The translations under genes were made by a program, and so were the position numbers. Shown here piece after piece: positions 8,862 to 20,300 of a stretch of DNA of 30,016 nucleotides. Under the pieces are notes generated by a model. It was not told the origin of the DNA. It saw nothing but the letters and a program-made list of their open reading frames with translations, and ran no database searches. Every line of letters starts with the position of its first letter. The stretch's first letter is position 1. The stretch comes from Perkinsus olseni (lineage: Eukaryota; Perkinsozoa; Perkinsida), in assembly GCA_013115125.1 (NCBI GenBank), contig JABANN010000428.1, positions 1 through 30,016 on the forward strand, in the 5' to 3' direction.

Positions 8862-11426
8862 CTACATTCCCACAGCCCAACAGCATCCCAAGGTCTTGTA
8901 AAGACACGAAGCACAGGGGTCCAGTAGCGAGGCGAGGGACAGGTAGTCGTAGCCGCGAGCACGCTCATCGAGGTCAGCCTCGTCATCACTCGCAGTACCA
9001 CCACGCAGTAGATAATCGTCCGCTGAAAATGGGTAAATTATTCCGACCCGGCGATGGACTCTCTGCACCTCCTTCCGAGCGCTGCCTTCGCCTTGCTCTC
9101 CCGCTCCTCTGTAGTTCTCTGTCAAGTTGATTAGCCCGGGCGACAGCATTCTGAGTGGAAACATATCACGCATGACGCGGAAATTTCCACCAAAAATTTC
9201 CGAGAAAATTTTTCCTGGGAACCCAAAAACCGTAGTCAGAACGACGACCTCCCAGTTGATTCGAGAATGACGCTTTTACGGAAGAAAACAAAAAATTTTC
9301 AAATTCATGTGTAATTTTATCGCTGACATAGCAGCTTCTTAAAGTTAACCATGCTAGCCCAAGACAGAAAAAAGATATCTTCACCGCTCCGTCGTGGCGG
9401 CGCTCAATAGATATTATCATCCCCATGCATGCTCACCTTCATTCGCCGACAACTGAAGAGCATCATCCCTCCACAGGTGGAGGCGATGGCTATTATCAAT
9501 ATCAACGACCAAGCCACAGCCCGAGGCGCCCAGACCGAACCGATGTACCTGATAATAATGGTCGGGCAACGAAGAGTGGATGGTGCGTGAAAGTACGTAA
9601 AAACGTTATAAGGTTCAGGCGCGTATATCTCACGCAACACGGACAGTCAGAATCTGACGGAGTCTTCGGGCGGATTGTGTTGTCGAGAATGGTGTAAAGC
9701 TGAGTGTGGACGAGAAGTGATTCATTCAGGGCCTTTTAATGATCATAGGGTTATTGTGTTTGCTACTTGAAATCATAAAGAGACTTATTCAGGAACTTCC
9801 GTGTTTCAAACGCTCCGAGACCAAATGCTGTGCCAGGTTTAACCTAAGATACTCTCCTACGATATGCCAGCTTCAACCTAAGATACCCTCTTCTTCTTAC
9901 ACTGGCTCCTCTCTCTTGCACTCCGAGTTAGGGAAGCATTGACTGGACATAGCGCAGCTCCAACTATACTGATGATGACACTGCTGATCGGCACCGCACC
10001 TACAGCAAGCATCGACCTAAGATACGCCTGGTGACGGGAAAGGTTTCACAGAAGAATACACTAATAAACCCTCAAAGATATACATCATGAGGTCACTCAT
10101 GCATTTGATAGGTAGGAAGGATACGGTAAGTATGTTGGTGAATCGACTGTAACGGATTCGGATCCAAACTACAAGTGAGGAATTGCCGTCCACCACGATT
10201 GCCATTGGGACCCCTCGCGAGGGTGGCAGGAGGAATGAGCAATAATATACGGAAAAGTTGGTATGATAAATACGATCGTCTGATGGGTACAGATGCGACA
10301 ACCGGCAAAGTAACGGCAGAATTTCACGATAAATTTTATATAGACGTTAAAAGCAGACTTCAAAAAATACAGCGAAACCAAGAACATAATACATCCTACC
10401 ACTAAAGGCGCATCCAAGGTTGAAAGATATTTTCCACAGTAGTCAAAAGATTCTCCCTGATATTACCATTTACAACCCGCCTTCTCACAAGTATTGCAAT
10501 CACTGTAAGCACAGGCGTCCTTCGAACAGGAGGCTCCTGAAAAGAAAACTTATTTTCCACCCGAAAATGATTTTATTCAGCAGGAGAAGGCTTCTAAAAA
10601 TAAGATGGTCATCATCCACCCTTCCCTCCCCTTTACTACCGTATTTGCAACCGTAGACCGAGCCTTTGTAATGACAACTACCGGGTATATCCGGCCCGGG
10701 AGGATCTTCGGGGTTGTCGGCGCACCAGTGACAAAGATACGACGAGTTATAACAACCTAATAAAGAAGGCGGAGCGATGCTGTGATGAGACAGACCGGGT
10801 GTTCTAAAGTCTTTTCTGAGTTTCACCCCTCGTATATGAAAATAAAGCTGAGACTCAGAATCGATCCTAGTATTGATTTTTACACGTAAAATTTCACGGT
10901 TCCAAAATCGATTCCGAGTTTCAGAGACGCCTTATCGAACACGCCCTCATGATCGTCTTCCACTCCGCGAATTCAATCCCGAAAAATTCAGAGGAAGCAG
11001 TCTATTGAACACCGCCAGGATACCCACTCCCTTTCATACCACTCCAATCGGAGAATAGTGAAGATGTTAGATAATAGACTGCTGCTTCTCATGTATTTCA
11101 GGAAGGCGTGAAGGACTTCATTCAACGTAGAAAAGTGGATTCCCGGGGGTAGTCCAGAGGGCACGCGGTGTTTTTAGGAGTGACAAAACGCTGATGGAAA
11201 TTATTACGGCGCATCTTGAAAGATACGACACTATCACAGGTTCACCCGCCATCGACAAGAGTCGACCTAAGATACTCCGTGTTATAACCTTACTGATGCA
11301 ATCCATCTGAGCTCCACATTTATTAACCATCAGTTCATGATGAGAGCTAGTGAGCAAGTTAACCTCTCCCTCGGGCCCTCGAGCCGCAGCGGCTGCCATC
11401 ATGTTAATAATAATCAACAACAACAT
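8862..11426 (-). CDS. Cysteine-rich (PSI-like) type I membrane protein (hand-built model)
   Basis: Seven exons, minus strand: 11426-11276, 10756-10640, 10536-10467, 9999-9901, 9548-9437, 9150-9069, 9022-8862 (stop TAG), 263 residues, every junction GT-AG and in phase. It starts with a signal peptide (MLLLIIINMMAAAAA). The ectodomain (about 40-146) holds many cysteines with two W-C motifs: LCHWCADN and, further on, CNTCEKAGCKWCGADQQC; the spacing C..C...GC.WC....C resembles PSI/plexin repeats. A hydrophobic span (AVAWSLILIIAIASTCGG, about 156-177) is followed by CRRMK, a stop-transfer signal, and an ~80-residue cytoplasmic tail with acidic DDEADLDERARGYDYL and a cysteine-rich end (DPCASCLYKTLGCCW). 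That topology suggests a surface or secretory-pathway receptor or adhesin. Introns 1, 3 and 4 carry GTATCTTAGGT motifs. I know no named relative; function is inferred from layout only. Confidence 0.72.
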
Positions 11427-12490
11427 GATCTCTACTACCAACAGGTAGAATATGGTTCCCCCCGACGAAGGGTGGACACAGAGTCGTAGAAGCCCGACAC
11501 GATGGATCTTCCGAGTGCCAAGTGAATCGACAATAATCAGCCATAGCCGCCGGCCGAACACGCCAACAGCGCCGGCTGAGGGCGTTTGAGTTTACGACGG
11601 TTACCAGGGGGCCTCAACAGTGAGAAGAGCACGAACCTGAAGATTCCAGGTGAGATCGTTCCACTTATCGAACAAGGAACTCGACTGGAAACTTATTGCC
11701 AGGCTTTACGGGTGTAAGACCATCGCCTTATATAGGAGATGAAACGAACCCGATGCGTCGAATACTATGTGTGGTAAAGTGCGCACACGAAGTGTTGGGG
11801 TTCTAGTGGATGTAAATCACACACAGTAGTCGGACGGCTGCAGATGTCGCAACAAAGGGGAGCCTAGAGGTAGGCAAAGAGTGTACCTGTAAGCTCTGAA
11901 AGGGGGGCTGAAAGAGTTGCGACGGTAGTTGACTTCAAGATGGACTGCCGTAAATCCAACTCAAAGTATAACGCAACCTAGTCTAAGCTGCGAAAGAGGC
12001 TAGTTGATACGCTTGCGAGTGCAAGGAATCAAAGGGTTCACTAGAGGATCGAGTGTTCTAGCGAAACCAGTCTAAGATCGCCACAATATAGTAGCGATCA
12101 GATCACAATCCTTTGTAAGGACAGAATCTCAACCTTCAAAAGTCCACGGAGGGGAATCTAGCCCCAGCCGTTTCAACCGTTACTACTTTCACGATGCAAT
12201 ACATGCACGCAATCCGAGCGAGACCAGCAATAGTAGCCGGATACGACGGAATATCATCAATAAAAGGGCTAAATTAATCATAATATTAAATAGGCATCCC
12301 ACTCATCATACTTATATCATCACTGGGCCTATCTCGGACGCACGTCCGACACACCGAACCCTTGAGAATTTTGAAGACAAGAAACGAATCTAACGCTGTT
12401 AATCGATCAGGATGGCGCGCGCTTTTTGCAAATCATAATAGTAGCAGCAATACTTCATACACCAATTGATTTGTAGTAATTGTTATCATA
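11427..12490. other. Divergent intergenic spacer
   Basis: About 1.06 kb between the start of the minus-strand PSI-like gene and the start of the plus-strand four-exon gene. No gene seen on either strand; open frames are short. It should hold both promoters, but I recognise no promoter element. Confidence 0.5.
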
Positions 12491-13729
12491 ATGGTGAAGA
12501 CCTTCTCGGTAGAGGTCGACAACTGGCTGGGACAGCAGCTGCAATATGCAGGCGAGATGTAGAAGGGTATCTTAGGTTGAACCTGGTGAAATATCTTTGA
12601 GGTCAGGTTCGAGCACGGCGATTGGAAGGGTCCTCGTGCAAAGTCATTAGACCGAAGCACTCTATTGGAGTTTGAAAATACGGGTAAGGCGCTGATGGAC
12701 TAATTTTGTGTGTGCTTGCAATCGACGGCAAAATTATGAATATAAGCTGTCATTATTTACAACATAGACCTACTACTCCTCACCTGTCGCCTGAATTCAG
12801 TATTCCCTTTTCTGACGCCTCTAGCTGTGTTTTACCATTCCCGTTTCAGGTTCCTTCAGCGGTGTGGAGGGATACGTTAACTTCACCTCGGCCGACCATT
12901 CCGTCTACCTCACGGTTGCCTTCTATAATGGGAAGTCATCAGACGCGACCTTCACGGCGAGGGCGGGTTCGTCGCTGGCTGACGGTCGAATGATGCTGGA
13001 GAAAAGTCCGGCATTAAAAGTAATACTGGGGATCGAACCGGGGTCGAGAGAACGGCGGAGGTGGAGTTCAACCGGTAGGCTGTATTGGAATTTAATTCCT
13101 TCAGAACCAAATGCGGGGCGGCCTTTTGTATAAGGCTGATGGCTGCGCATGGGAAGTGGTCTCCCTCGACTCGGAGCACGTGGTTGTTCGAGTTTATGTT
13201 TACGGCCCGGAACCTAGTAAAGTGCAAATCCTCAACGTTCAAAGGTGAGAAGCTTCGACCTTACGACGCATCTTTCGCGGTGAAACCAATTTTGTATCTT
13301 GCTTGGTGCAACCTATTTTGTATCTTTCGCGGTGCAACCTATTTTGTATCTTTCTCGGTCCAACCTATTTTGTATCTTTCTCGGTCCAACCTATTTTGTA
13401 TCTTGCTTGGTGCAACCTATTTTGTATCTTGCTTGGTGCAACCTATTTTGTATCCTACACGGTACAGCGGATTTTCGTAACTCGCACGGTGCAGCCCATT
13501 CCGTGTATCACATGGTGCGACCTACTTCGTATCTTGCACGGTGCGACCTATGGATACCTTCAGGCGTCTCCCCGAAGCAGTCGAATGCCCCTCCGTTCAT
13601 GCTATGATACCCGAGTCCATGCTCCCCGTGGATCCCGCCTCGGTCACCACTATCGGCAAGCGAGGGTCTGCATGCAGCAAGAAGACCCTTGTCACGAGAG
13701 TCTTCAGAATAACTGTGGATAATCGGTAA
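12491..13729 (+). CDS. Unknown four-exon protein, 177 residues (hand-built model)
   Basis: Exons 12491-12558, 12860-13019, 13105-13244 and 13564-13729 (stop TAA 13727-13729) join with GT-AG introns in consistent phase. The middle is clearly coding: GVEGYVNFTSADHSVYLTV, then LLYKADGCAWEVVSLDSEH and VVVRVYVYGPEPSK, alternating hydrophobic residues typical of a beta-sandwich. The last exon (LPEAVECPSVHAMIPESM, then GKRGSACSKKTLVTRVF) contains two of the protein's three cysteines. The family is not recognised. The first exon is least certain (residues 1-22, MVKTFSVEVDNWLGQQLQ), but its 5' splice site is followed by GTATCTTAGGTTGAACC, like other introns here, which supports it. Without a signal peptide it would be cytosolic; a different first exon could change that. 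Intron 3 is almost filled by a 26-bp tandem repeat. Confidence 0.55.
13290..13560 (+). repeat. 26-bp tandem repeat inside an intron
   Basis: About ten head-to-tail copies of a 26-bp unit of the form TTTTGTATCTTGCTTGGTGC + AACCTA, well conserved up to about 13450 and degenerate after. It fills most of intron 13245-13563 of the unknown gene. Because 26 is not a multiple of three and the unit has no stop codon in any frame, long false open frames cross it. The unit contains GTATCTT followed by a GG-T-G-AACC pattern, resembling the GTATCTTAGGTTGAACC motif found singly in other introns. Confidence 0.9.
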
Positions 13730-14326
13730 TAATCGGCAGTGGGTTTTGGCTCCTTGCGTCGTGTCATCGGCGAGTTTGTGGCGATGGGGGAATCTTTTAT
13801 TTTGCGAGCGCATTCTACGTCGATCCGTGATGAGAATCTTCGGGGTTGTCAGAATTTTATTTCAGTTTTTGTAGTTCCAGTAGAATGGGGATCGAGAATT
13901 TCTTAGCTTGTAGTGATGTTGTTACTCTTAATTGTAGTACGGACAACTCATCTCGGCTGTCTCGTTGACGGAGATTTCCATTTCGCTTCGGAATTTGCTT
14001 CGCTCCGCTTTCTGTCTGTCTTCTGGGTAGCGTTGAGGCGTTGGGAGGAAAGCTTCGTAGAACCGATTATTGACGCTTGAGTCGACTTTGATGAGTGAGT
14101 TGTGATAGACTGGGGATGCCCACAGTGGCCTACTTGGCCTGGTATTTCGTCCCAAGCTTCTGTTGTTTCCGCTTCTTCCTGTTGACTTATTAGCCTGACA
14201 CCGTGATAGCACGGTGGTAGTTTGGTGCGCTCTGCTGTGGAGCCTTTCAGCGTTACTTGTGGTGTTCATCGGAGAATGGACGAAACCTGAATTCCATCGT
14301 TTCTAGAGATATCTTGTAGTTGAAGC
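13730..14326. other. Spacer upstream of the DnaJ gene
   Basis: 597 bases without a supported gene. It holds one copy of GCTTCGCTCCGC (13997-14008), repeated in and around the DnaJ gene. An in-frame TGA two codons before the ATG at 14327 supports that start. Confidence 0.5.
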
Positions 14327-17300
14327 ATGGAAGATACGAAAGAGGTCCTTCGAGTAGTTGTCTTATCAGCTTGGCCGTTCAGGTCGGATGAGACGTTTGT
14401 GGCGGATGGGGAATGGTTTGATAGCGGCAACTGGGCTCCGGGAAACAGGTGCAAGGTAGTGCAAGACGCCTCCGTCAATTTTGTGGTTTTCTGCTTCGCT
14501 CCGCTAAGATATTCTGCGGTTTTGTTGCTTTTCAGCATATCGCTGCACACGGCGAGACGACCATCGAATTCAATAACATGGGTGATACTGTCAGCGGAGT
14601 GTCGGGATTGGCTTGGCTTGTCAGTGAACAGAGTCAGGATAAATACCTCAGGTGGGGAGAGTGATAGTCTATCTAGAAAGGGGTCGCCGGTTCTATACTC
14701 ACTTGTTGCATTTTAGTTTCATATTTTCTAATCCCCTCGCGGGTGAGGGCATCTTCGAGGCGTGGGCGGGAGAACCACCGTATGACCTCAAGGTTGAGTG
14801 GGATAATGCTGCGCAGAGTAGGTATAGTCGAGGGACGATTCAGCGAAGGAGTGGTACGAGGTTAAGGCTAGTGGATAATTCGGTAGCGCGCGCAGGATTG
14901 GGTGTTGGGGAAAATCGGCGGGGCGGCCTCTCCTCGGTACCACTCCTTTGCAAGAGTTGGGAGAAATTTGGTATGGCAATTTATTTTTCGGGTAGGCGCG
15001 GAGGAGGAGAGAAAGAAGGAAAAGAAAAGTCACAAACGCCACTGGCACAAGCCAAAGGCCCTGAAATCGAAGAAGTCGAAATCGAAGAAAAATGACGCAG
15101 TTGTTGAGCGGAGCGAAGCGGAACCGCCAGTCCGTGTCGATTCTGGTGGTGATAGTATCATGACCGATGCTTCGATGGATCGCTATGGGGAACCGGGGGA
15201 GAGGCCGACCCTCACTGAAGTCGCTGAAAGTAGTGCCGCTCGTGTAAAGAAAGGAAATTTCGGGAAATTTTTTGTGTTTTTCCGATTTAGGTTTGAAGTC
15301 GTTGGGTGGTGGTATGCAGCTGAGTGATGCGAAAGTGCCGGGCTGTCGATGGAGCATCGAGGTAGGGTATTTTTGATTGGGATTGGTAATCGATCGAGTG
15401 ATCGATTTGTTGGTAAATTTTTCATATTATCTATCCGCCGTCATCAATCATGTACTGGCCACCATTCCTAGAATTGTCATCATTTTGATATACATATTTT
15501 ATCACCATGCATAGTTGGTCGTGAGATATTTCACGGCGTAGTTAGATATAGTAAACCTTATCGAAGGAGAGTGTCACTGGAAATTACCGCGATTTTCAAT
15601 TATTATTATTATTATGACATAGAGGAGAGTTTCAAGGTTGACTGCCGCTCCCTGAGGTTACATGGCGTAACCGACCACTACGATCGAGAATCTTGGAACT
15701 GGAAAAAACCGTGTTCTAATACGGCGGTTGAGCGAAGTTGCCGTGGAGGTTCAAGATACGCGAGGTTGGGCGCGGAAAATATCTTTAGGTCAAGATGTGG
15801 TCCTTTTGGTTGATATCGATCATCATCATCATCATCATCATCATTTCAGAGTCTTGGTGATGTGAATCACATCCATCTTGAAGTATTCTCGGAGTTGTCC
15901 GCGTACGACCCGACCGTGTTCCCTCCGCCGAGTACCACTCCTCCGTCAACTCCTGAGAGTAGCGTGCCGTCCACGCACGAGGTGGCGTTAGGGCCGATAC
16001 AGGGAGAGGAGGGTGAAGGACAGAAGAAGAAAGTGGAGACGGAAGCGTTAGTGGTGAGTGGAGGAGAAAAAGTCACGCGCCACGAAATTGCCTCCGCCAG
16101 CGATTTGAGTTATTGCAGCCGAAGCGCCTAAATAGTTAGCAGCCTCCGTTGACGGGGTCGGCAGGACAGCAGGGTGTTGAGGAGGCTGTGTGTCGATCAA
16201 TCTGTGCCGCTCGTCTGTGTGCTCTCTCGGCTGGTGTGTGGGGAGCGCGAATCTTAATATGAGTTTTTTGACTACATCTCGTCCTAGCTGTGGTCGCTGA
16301 GGATGATAGTTGTTGTAATAAGTTTTGTTTGGTATCTTTCTGGCTTGCCCGACCTAAAATATGAATTACATGGTGCGACTTTGGATACCATGGTTTTGCT
16401 CAGTTGCGAGATGATACTTACGCCCGGAAGCTGGAGGCAGAGAGACAGCAACAGGAGACCTTGGCGACCCAGGGAGGGAAGAGGAAAACTTTGAATAAAT
16501 CTTTGGCGGCTATTGACGAGCAATACTCCGCTAATGATGGTTATACTGATCTGATGAACTCGACCAGACCGAAAAATGCTGTCAGTGGTAGGCCCGGGGA
16601 TCGAACCTGCGCGGGTTAGGGATGCTTAGGTGTCGGCTCTGGATTGAAGGCTGCGGGCGGGGGTATTCTGGCGGGTGCAGCGACGCTCGTTGCGGCACCG
16701 ACGGTTGGTGCGAAGGAGAAGGGCGTTGGAGGATTCTTCACTGGACTGGCTAAAGGTGCGTATCTTGAGGTTGAGCGTGTAAGGTACGAAAGAAGTCGCG
16801 GTTTTGGTAGGTGTGGTGGGATTCGCGGGACTGACCATTGGCGGTGTAGCGGCGGGTGCAGTGCAAGTCGGTCGGGGAATCTACAACACTCCCGAGGCTA
16901 TCCGCGCTGGGAACAAAAAGTGAGTATCTTAGGTTGAGCGTGCAAGATACAAAACAGGTCAAGATGCTTCAACATCTTCTTCCACAGATACATGAAGTGG
17001 GATGATGAGCTTGGTGCATGGGTAGACGAGACCGTCAATTTACGAGAGTTGATCAATGAAGTTCACGCTAACCCTGAAGACCCCGACTCGGACGTCGAAC
17101 AAGATGGGGATAGCCACGGTAGCCATGAGGTTGTAGACACTAAGTAATAAGATACTTTTGATGAGGGCAACTTGAATATCTTTCGCAGGAAGGGTTTGAA
17201 ATGTCAAGGATCAATGGGGATTGAGAAATTGGTGGGAGTGCTTTCGAGATTTTTTTGCCTGCCTTCGTTCTGTATAGCTCGGCATCCGGAGGCGTTGATG

Positions 17301-20300
17301 ATGCGACGAAATTTTGGTAATGGAATTAAGTGAAAATCACCGAAATCCGCCCAGAGTTGTCATTCACTCAAATTGGGCAACACTCGGCCAAAACCGAGCA
17401 TAGATTCTACATTGCCGCGTTTTTGTTGCATACCGATATGGGAGAATTTGTCCCATTTTCGGAAGTTTTTCCCCACTTCGCACCAATCTAACGTGAATTG
17501 ATTTGGAACGACCATCTGTGGAGCTGGACGAGACGCGCAATTTTTTGCGTAAATTTTTGTGAAATGGGGGAATTTTCTTTTGTTTTTGCAGGTTTTATGA
17601 TATTTTGGGCGTCAAAACCAACGCGAGCAAGGGTGAGATCAAGAAGGCTTATTATAAGAAGGCGATGGTGGTGCATCCGGATAAAAACCCCAACGACCCC
17701 GAGGCACACAAAAAGTTCCAAGAGCTGTCCCAGGCATATCAGGTGAGAGTTGGTGGAGGAGTGGTATGAGGGTTGGGAATAGGAGTTCATGTGTCTGCTT
17801 CGCTCCGCTTAAGATTTTGTAGTTTTTGACTTGGCAATGGACGGAAGAATACTGTTCTTTGGTCACGTATCATTGCCCGACTTTCGACGGAGTGCGAGGG
17901 AATGCTTCGAAAACTGGGGTACTTGCGTTGAATAAGATTTCCGCAATATCTTTTCGGAATTTTGGAGATACGAAATTGCAGAAGGCAGTGAAATTTTTCC
18001 TGCAAAAATTCCGGAAATTGGCGGTTTCGGGATTTTCAGCGTTACTTTTATTCGTGTTGTTTCCGCATATGAGTTAGCACGGCAAGTCTTGGGCCCGCAT
18101 CACTCGGACTCCCGAAAACGATTTTTTTGTATTTTTCTCAGTGTCTTTCCGACCCCGACTTACGCAAGAAATATGATACCCAAGGTCTCGAGGGCGTGCA
18201 GGAGTCGGTGGCCACATTAGACCCCAAGTTATTCTTTGCAGTGTTATTTGGTAAGGATATCTTAGCGGAGCGAAGCAATGCAGGATTGGCAATTTTCAGG
18301 GTCGGAGAAGTTCCTGCCGTTCATTGGGCATCTTGAGCTAGCGAGTCAGGCGGATGCGATGTTGCAGGAAGTCGATAAGGCGACGAAGAATGGCGATGTG
18401 AAACAAAATCCGGGGGAGAGCGATGAAGATTATGCTAATCGATTATTGAAGAATGAGATGAGTAAAGATACGGATCAGAAGAGAAAGGCGAAGAGACAAC
18501 AACACAGACGAGAGGTGTGTTGGGGAAGGAATCGATCACGGGGGCGCGCGCTTTTTACATCGCGGTTGTCAGATTAAGTGTGCGGAGGAGTTGTTGTCGA
18601 GGCTGGATCGGTATGTGATAGCTCGTGACGAGCAAGGTTTTATTAACGAGACCGTTGCGGAGGCACAGGTCCTCGCCGCGGTAGGCTGGGCTGTGCTGTT
18701 GTTAGTGGCGGAGTTGGAGTTGGAGTTGTTGTTCGTTTCAGACGTCGTTTGGTGCGCCTTTGTTGCAAACTGTGGGATGGATGTATCAGAACAGAGCTAC
18801 GCAGTTCATTAATGAGGAATGTGGCAAGAGCTGGTCCAGGAGGGTGAGTTGGGGGGGGGAAGGGTGGCCCTAGGTTGCTACTGCGTCGAGCAACGGTGAT
18901 ATCATCTTCGTCCATCTGTCGCTCTTTCTGGATCGTTTTTGAGCGTCTCATGAATCCTGGGAATTTTGGTATTATTTGAATTGGGTCTGTTTTCTTCCTG
19001 TGTAAAACACCCAAGATAGATTTTCGCGGAATTACCATTATTTCAGTAACATTGTGAGCGTTTTTAGGAGTTGCTCACCTCGCTGATCTCGCCGGTATGA
19101 TTTTTGTGTTTCAGACGGCTTCGTTGAAGGCCACTAGCAGGACGATGTCTAACAAGTACTCGGTGGCGTCATCGATGGTCAAAGCTGCGTAAGTTAACTT
19201 TGGCATACGGCAGACACCAAAGCTTCTATCAATGGGACTTATTTTCTCCTGAGATCGATCATGATTTTCACATAGCGTTGTCGTAGTATCGACATCCCAA
19301 GGGATGTCGACGATTGATGATTCTCACAAGATTCGCTGCCGTTGTCTCCTCAGCTTGATCGTCTCCGCGATTGGGAGTGGCCGTACTTGGGAATTGTCCG
19401 AGTTGTGGTATTGATTGGGAGTGTCTTCAGGATGGTATTGAATAAAATGCAGAACGCGACTGAGGAGGCTCAGAAGCAGGCTATGAGGAAGAGGGAGGAG
19501 GAGAGGAAGGGTAAGTTTACCGCGCGCCACGAAATTCTGTCACTTGTCGTTGGTTGCAGCTCGTGGTGAATCTGGCGAAGATGATACTCCGATCGAATTG
19601 AATGATGATGATTTGAAGAAGGCATCCGAGGTTGGCTCTAGGCTTTCACGCATAAAAAGATACGATTGTCTCAGGAGTTCGAGAACGCTCTACCCGTGTT
19701 CTTGAGGACGGCCTGGGACATGTGTGCCTTGGATATCGAGCACACCGTGAAGATCATCTGCAAGAGGGTTTTGATGGACATCTCAGTCCCATGGCAGGTG
19801 AGGAGACTTATTGTTGTTTTTATCAATTACGGTATTTTCTACATGTTATTTTATATCTGGTTCTATTAATTTCTTATTTTGATTTATTAATAGTAGTAGT
19901 TATAATTACAAGCCTGCAGGGTGCCGATTTGAAAGGGTCCCCCCTTTGGCACCTCGAGGCGTCGGCATAGCCGCCGTGAATTAGCCAACAGATTTTCGGG
20001 ATTGCGGATGACGGGGTGACACTCCCAGCTTCTTCGCTCCAGAAATCCATTAGGGGTGGGCGCTTCTTTAGTCGGCAGCTTGTAAGTGTTAATATACCGT
20101 AAGAATTACTAATAATATGAACCCATTGGATTCTAGGTTGATGATGATGAGCTTGCTTGTTGGCTGCAGATAAGAATGCGAAGGGCGTATGCGCTGTTGC
20201 GGATGGGGCAAATCTTCGAGGATATGGGCCAAGTTGAAGATACCAAGTCGTCATGCGACGGAGCGAAGAAGAAGCTTGAGGAGGCTTTGTACAGCAGCTT

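Noticed and set aside
9023-9047. 25-nt intron in the PSI-like gene
   Set aside because: An upstream GT gives a 46-nt intron in the same phase, in line with the other short introns.
13290-13560. CRISPR-like repeat array
   Set aside because: Units are directly abutting with no unique spacers, and the context is a eukaryotic intron.
13085-13722. Open frames of 102-139 codons crossing the 26-bp array
   Set aside because: They exist because the repeat unit has no stop in any forward frame; the protein is an imperfect repeat of the array, and the flanking exons splice around it.
16588-16629. tRNA gene on the minus strand (GGTTCGATCCCC)
   Set aside because: The intron is only 42 nt and no acceptor stem, D arm or anticodon arm can be drawn; kept only as a motif observation.
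18591-18812. Open frame continuing past DnaJ exon 13
   Set aside because: It reads through the intron after the GCG|GTAGGC splice site; the next exon restores the conserved [14 protein letters not shown] sequence.
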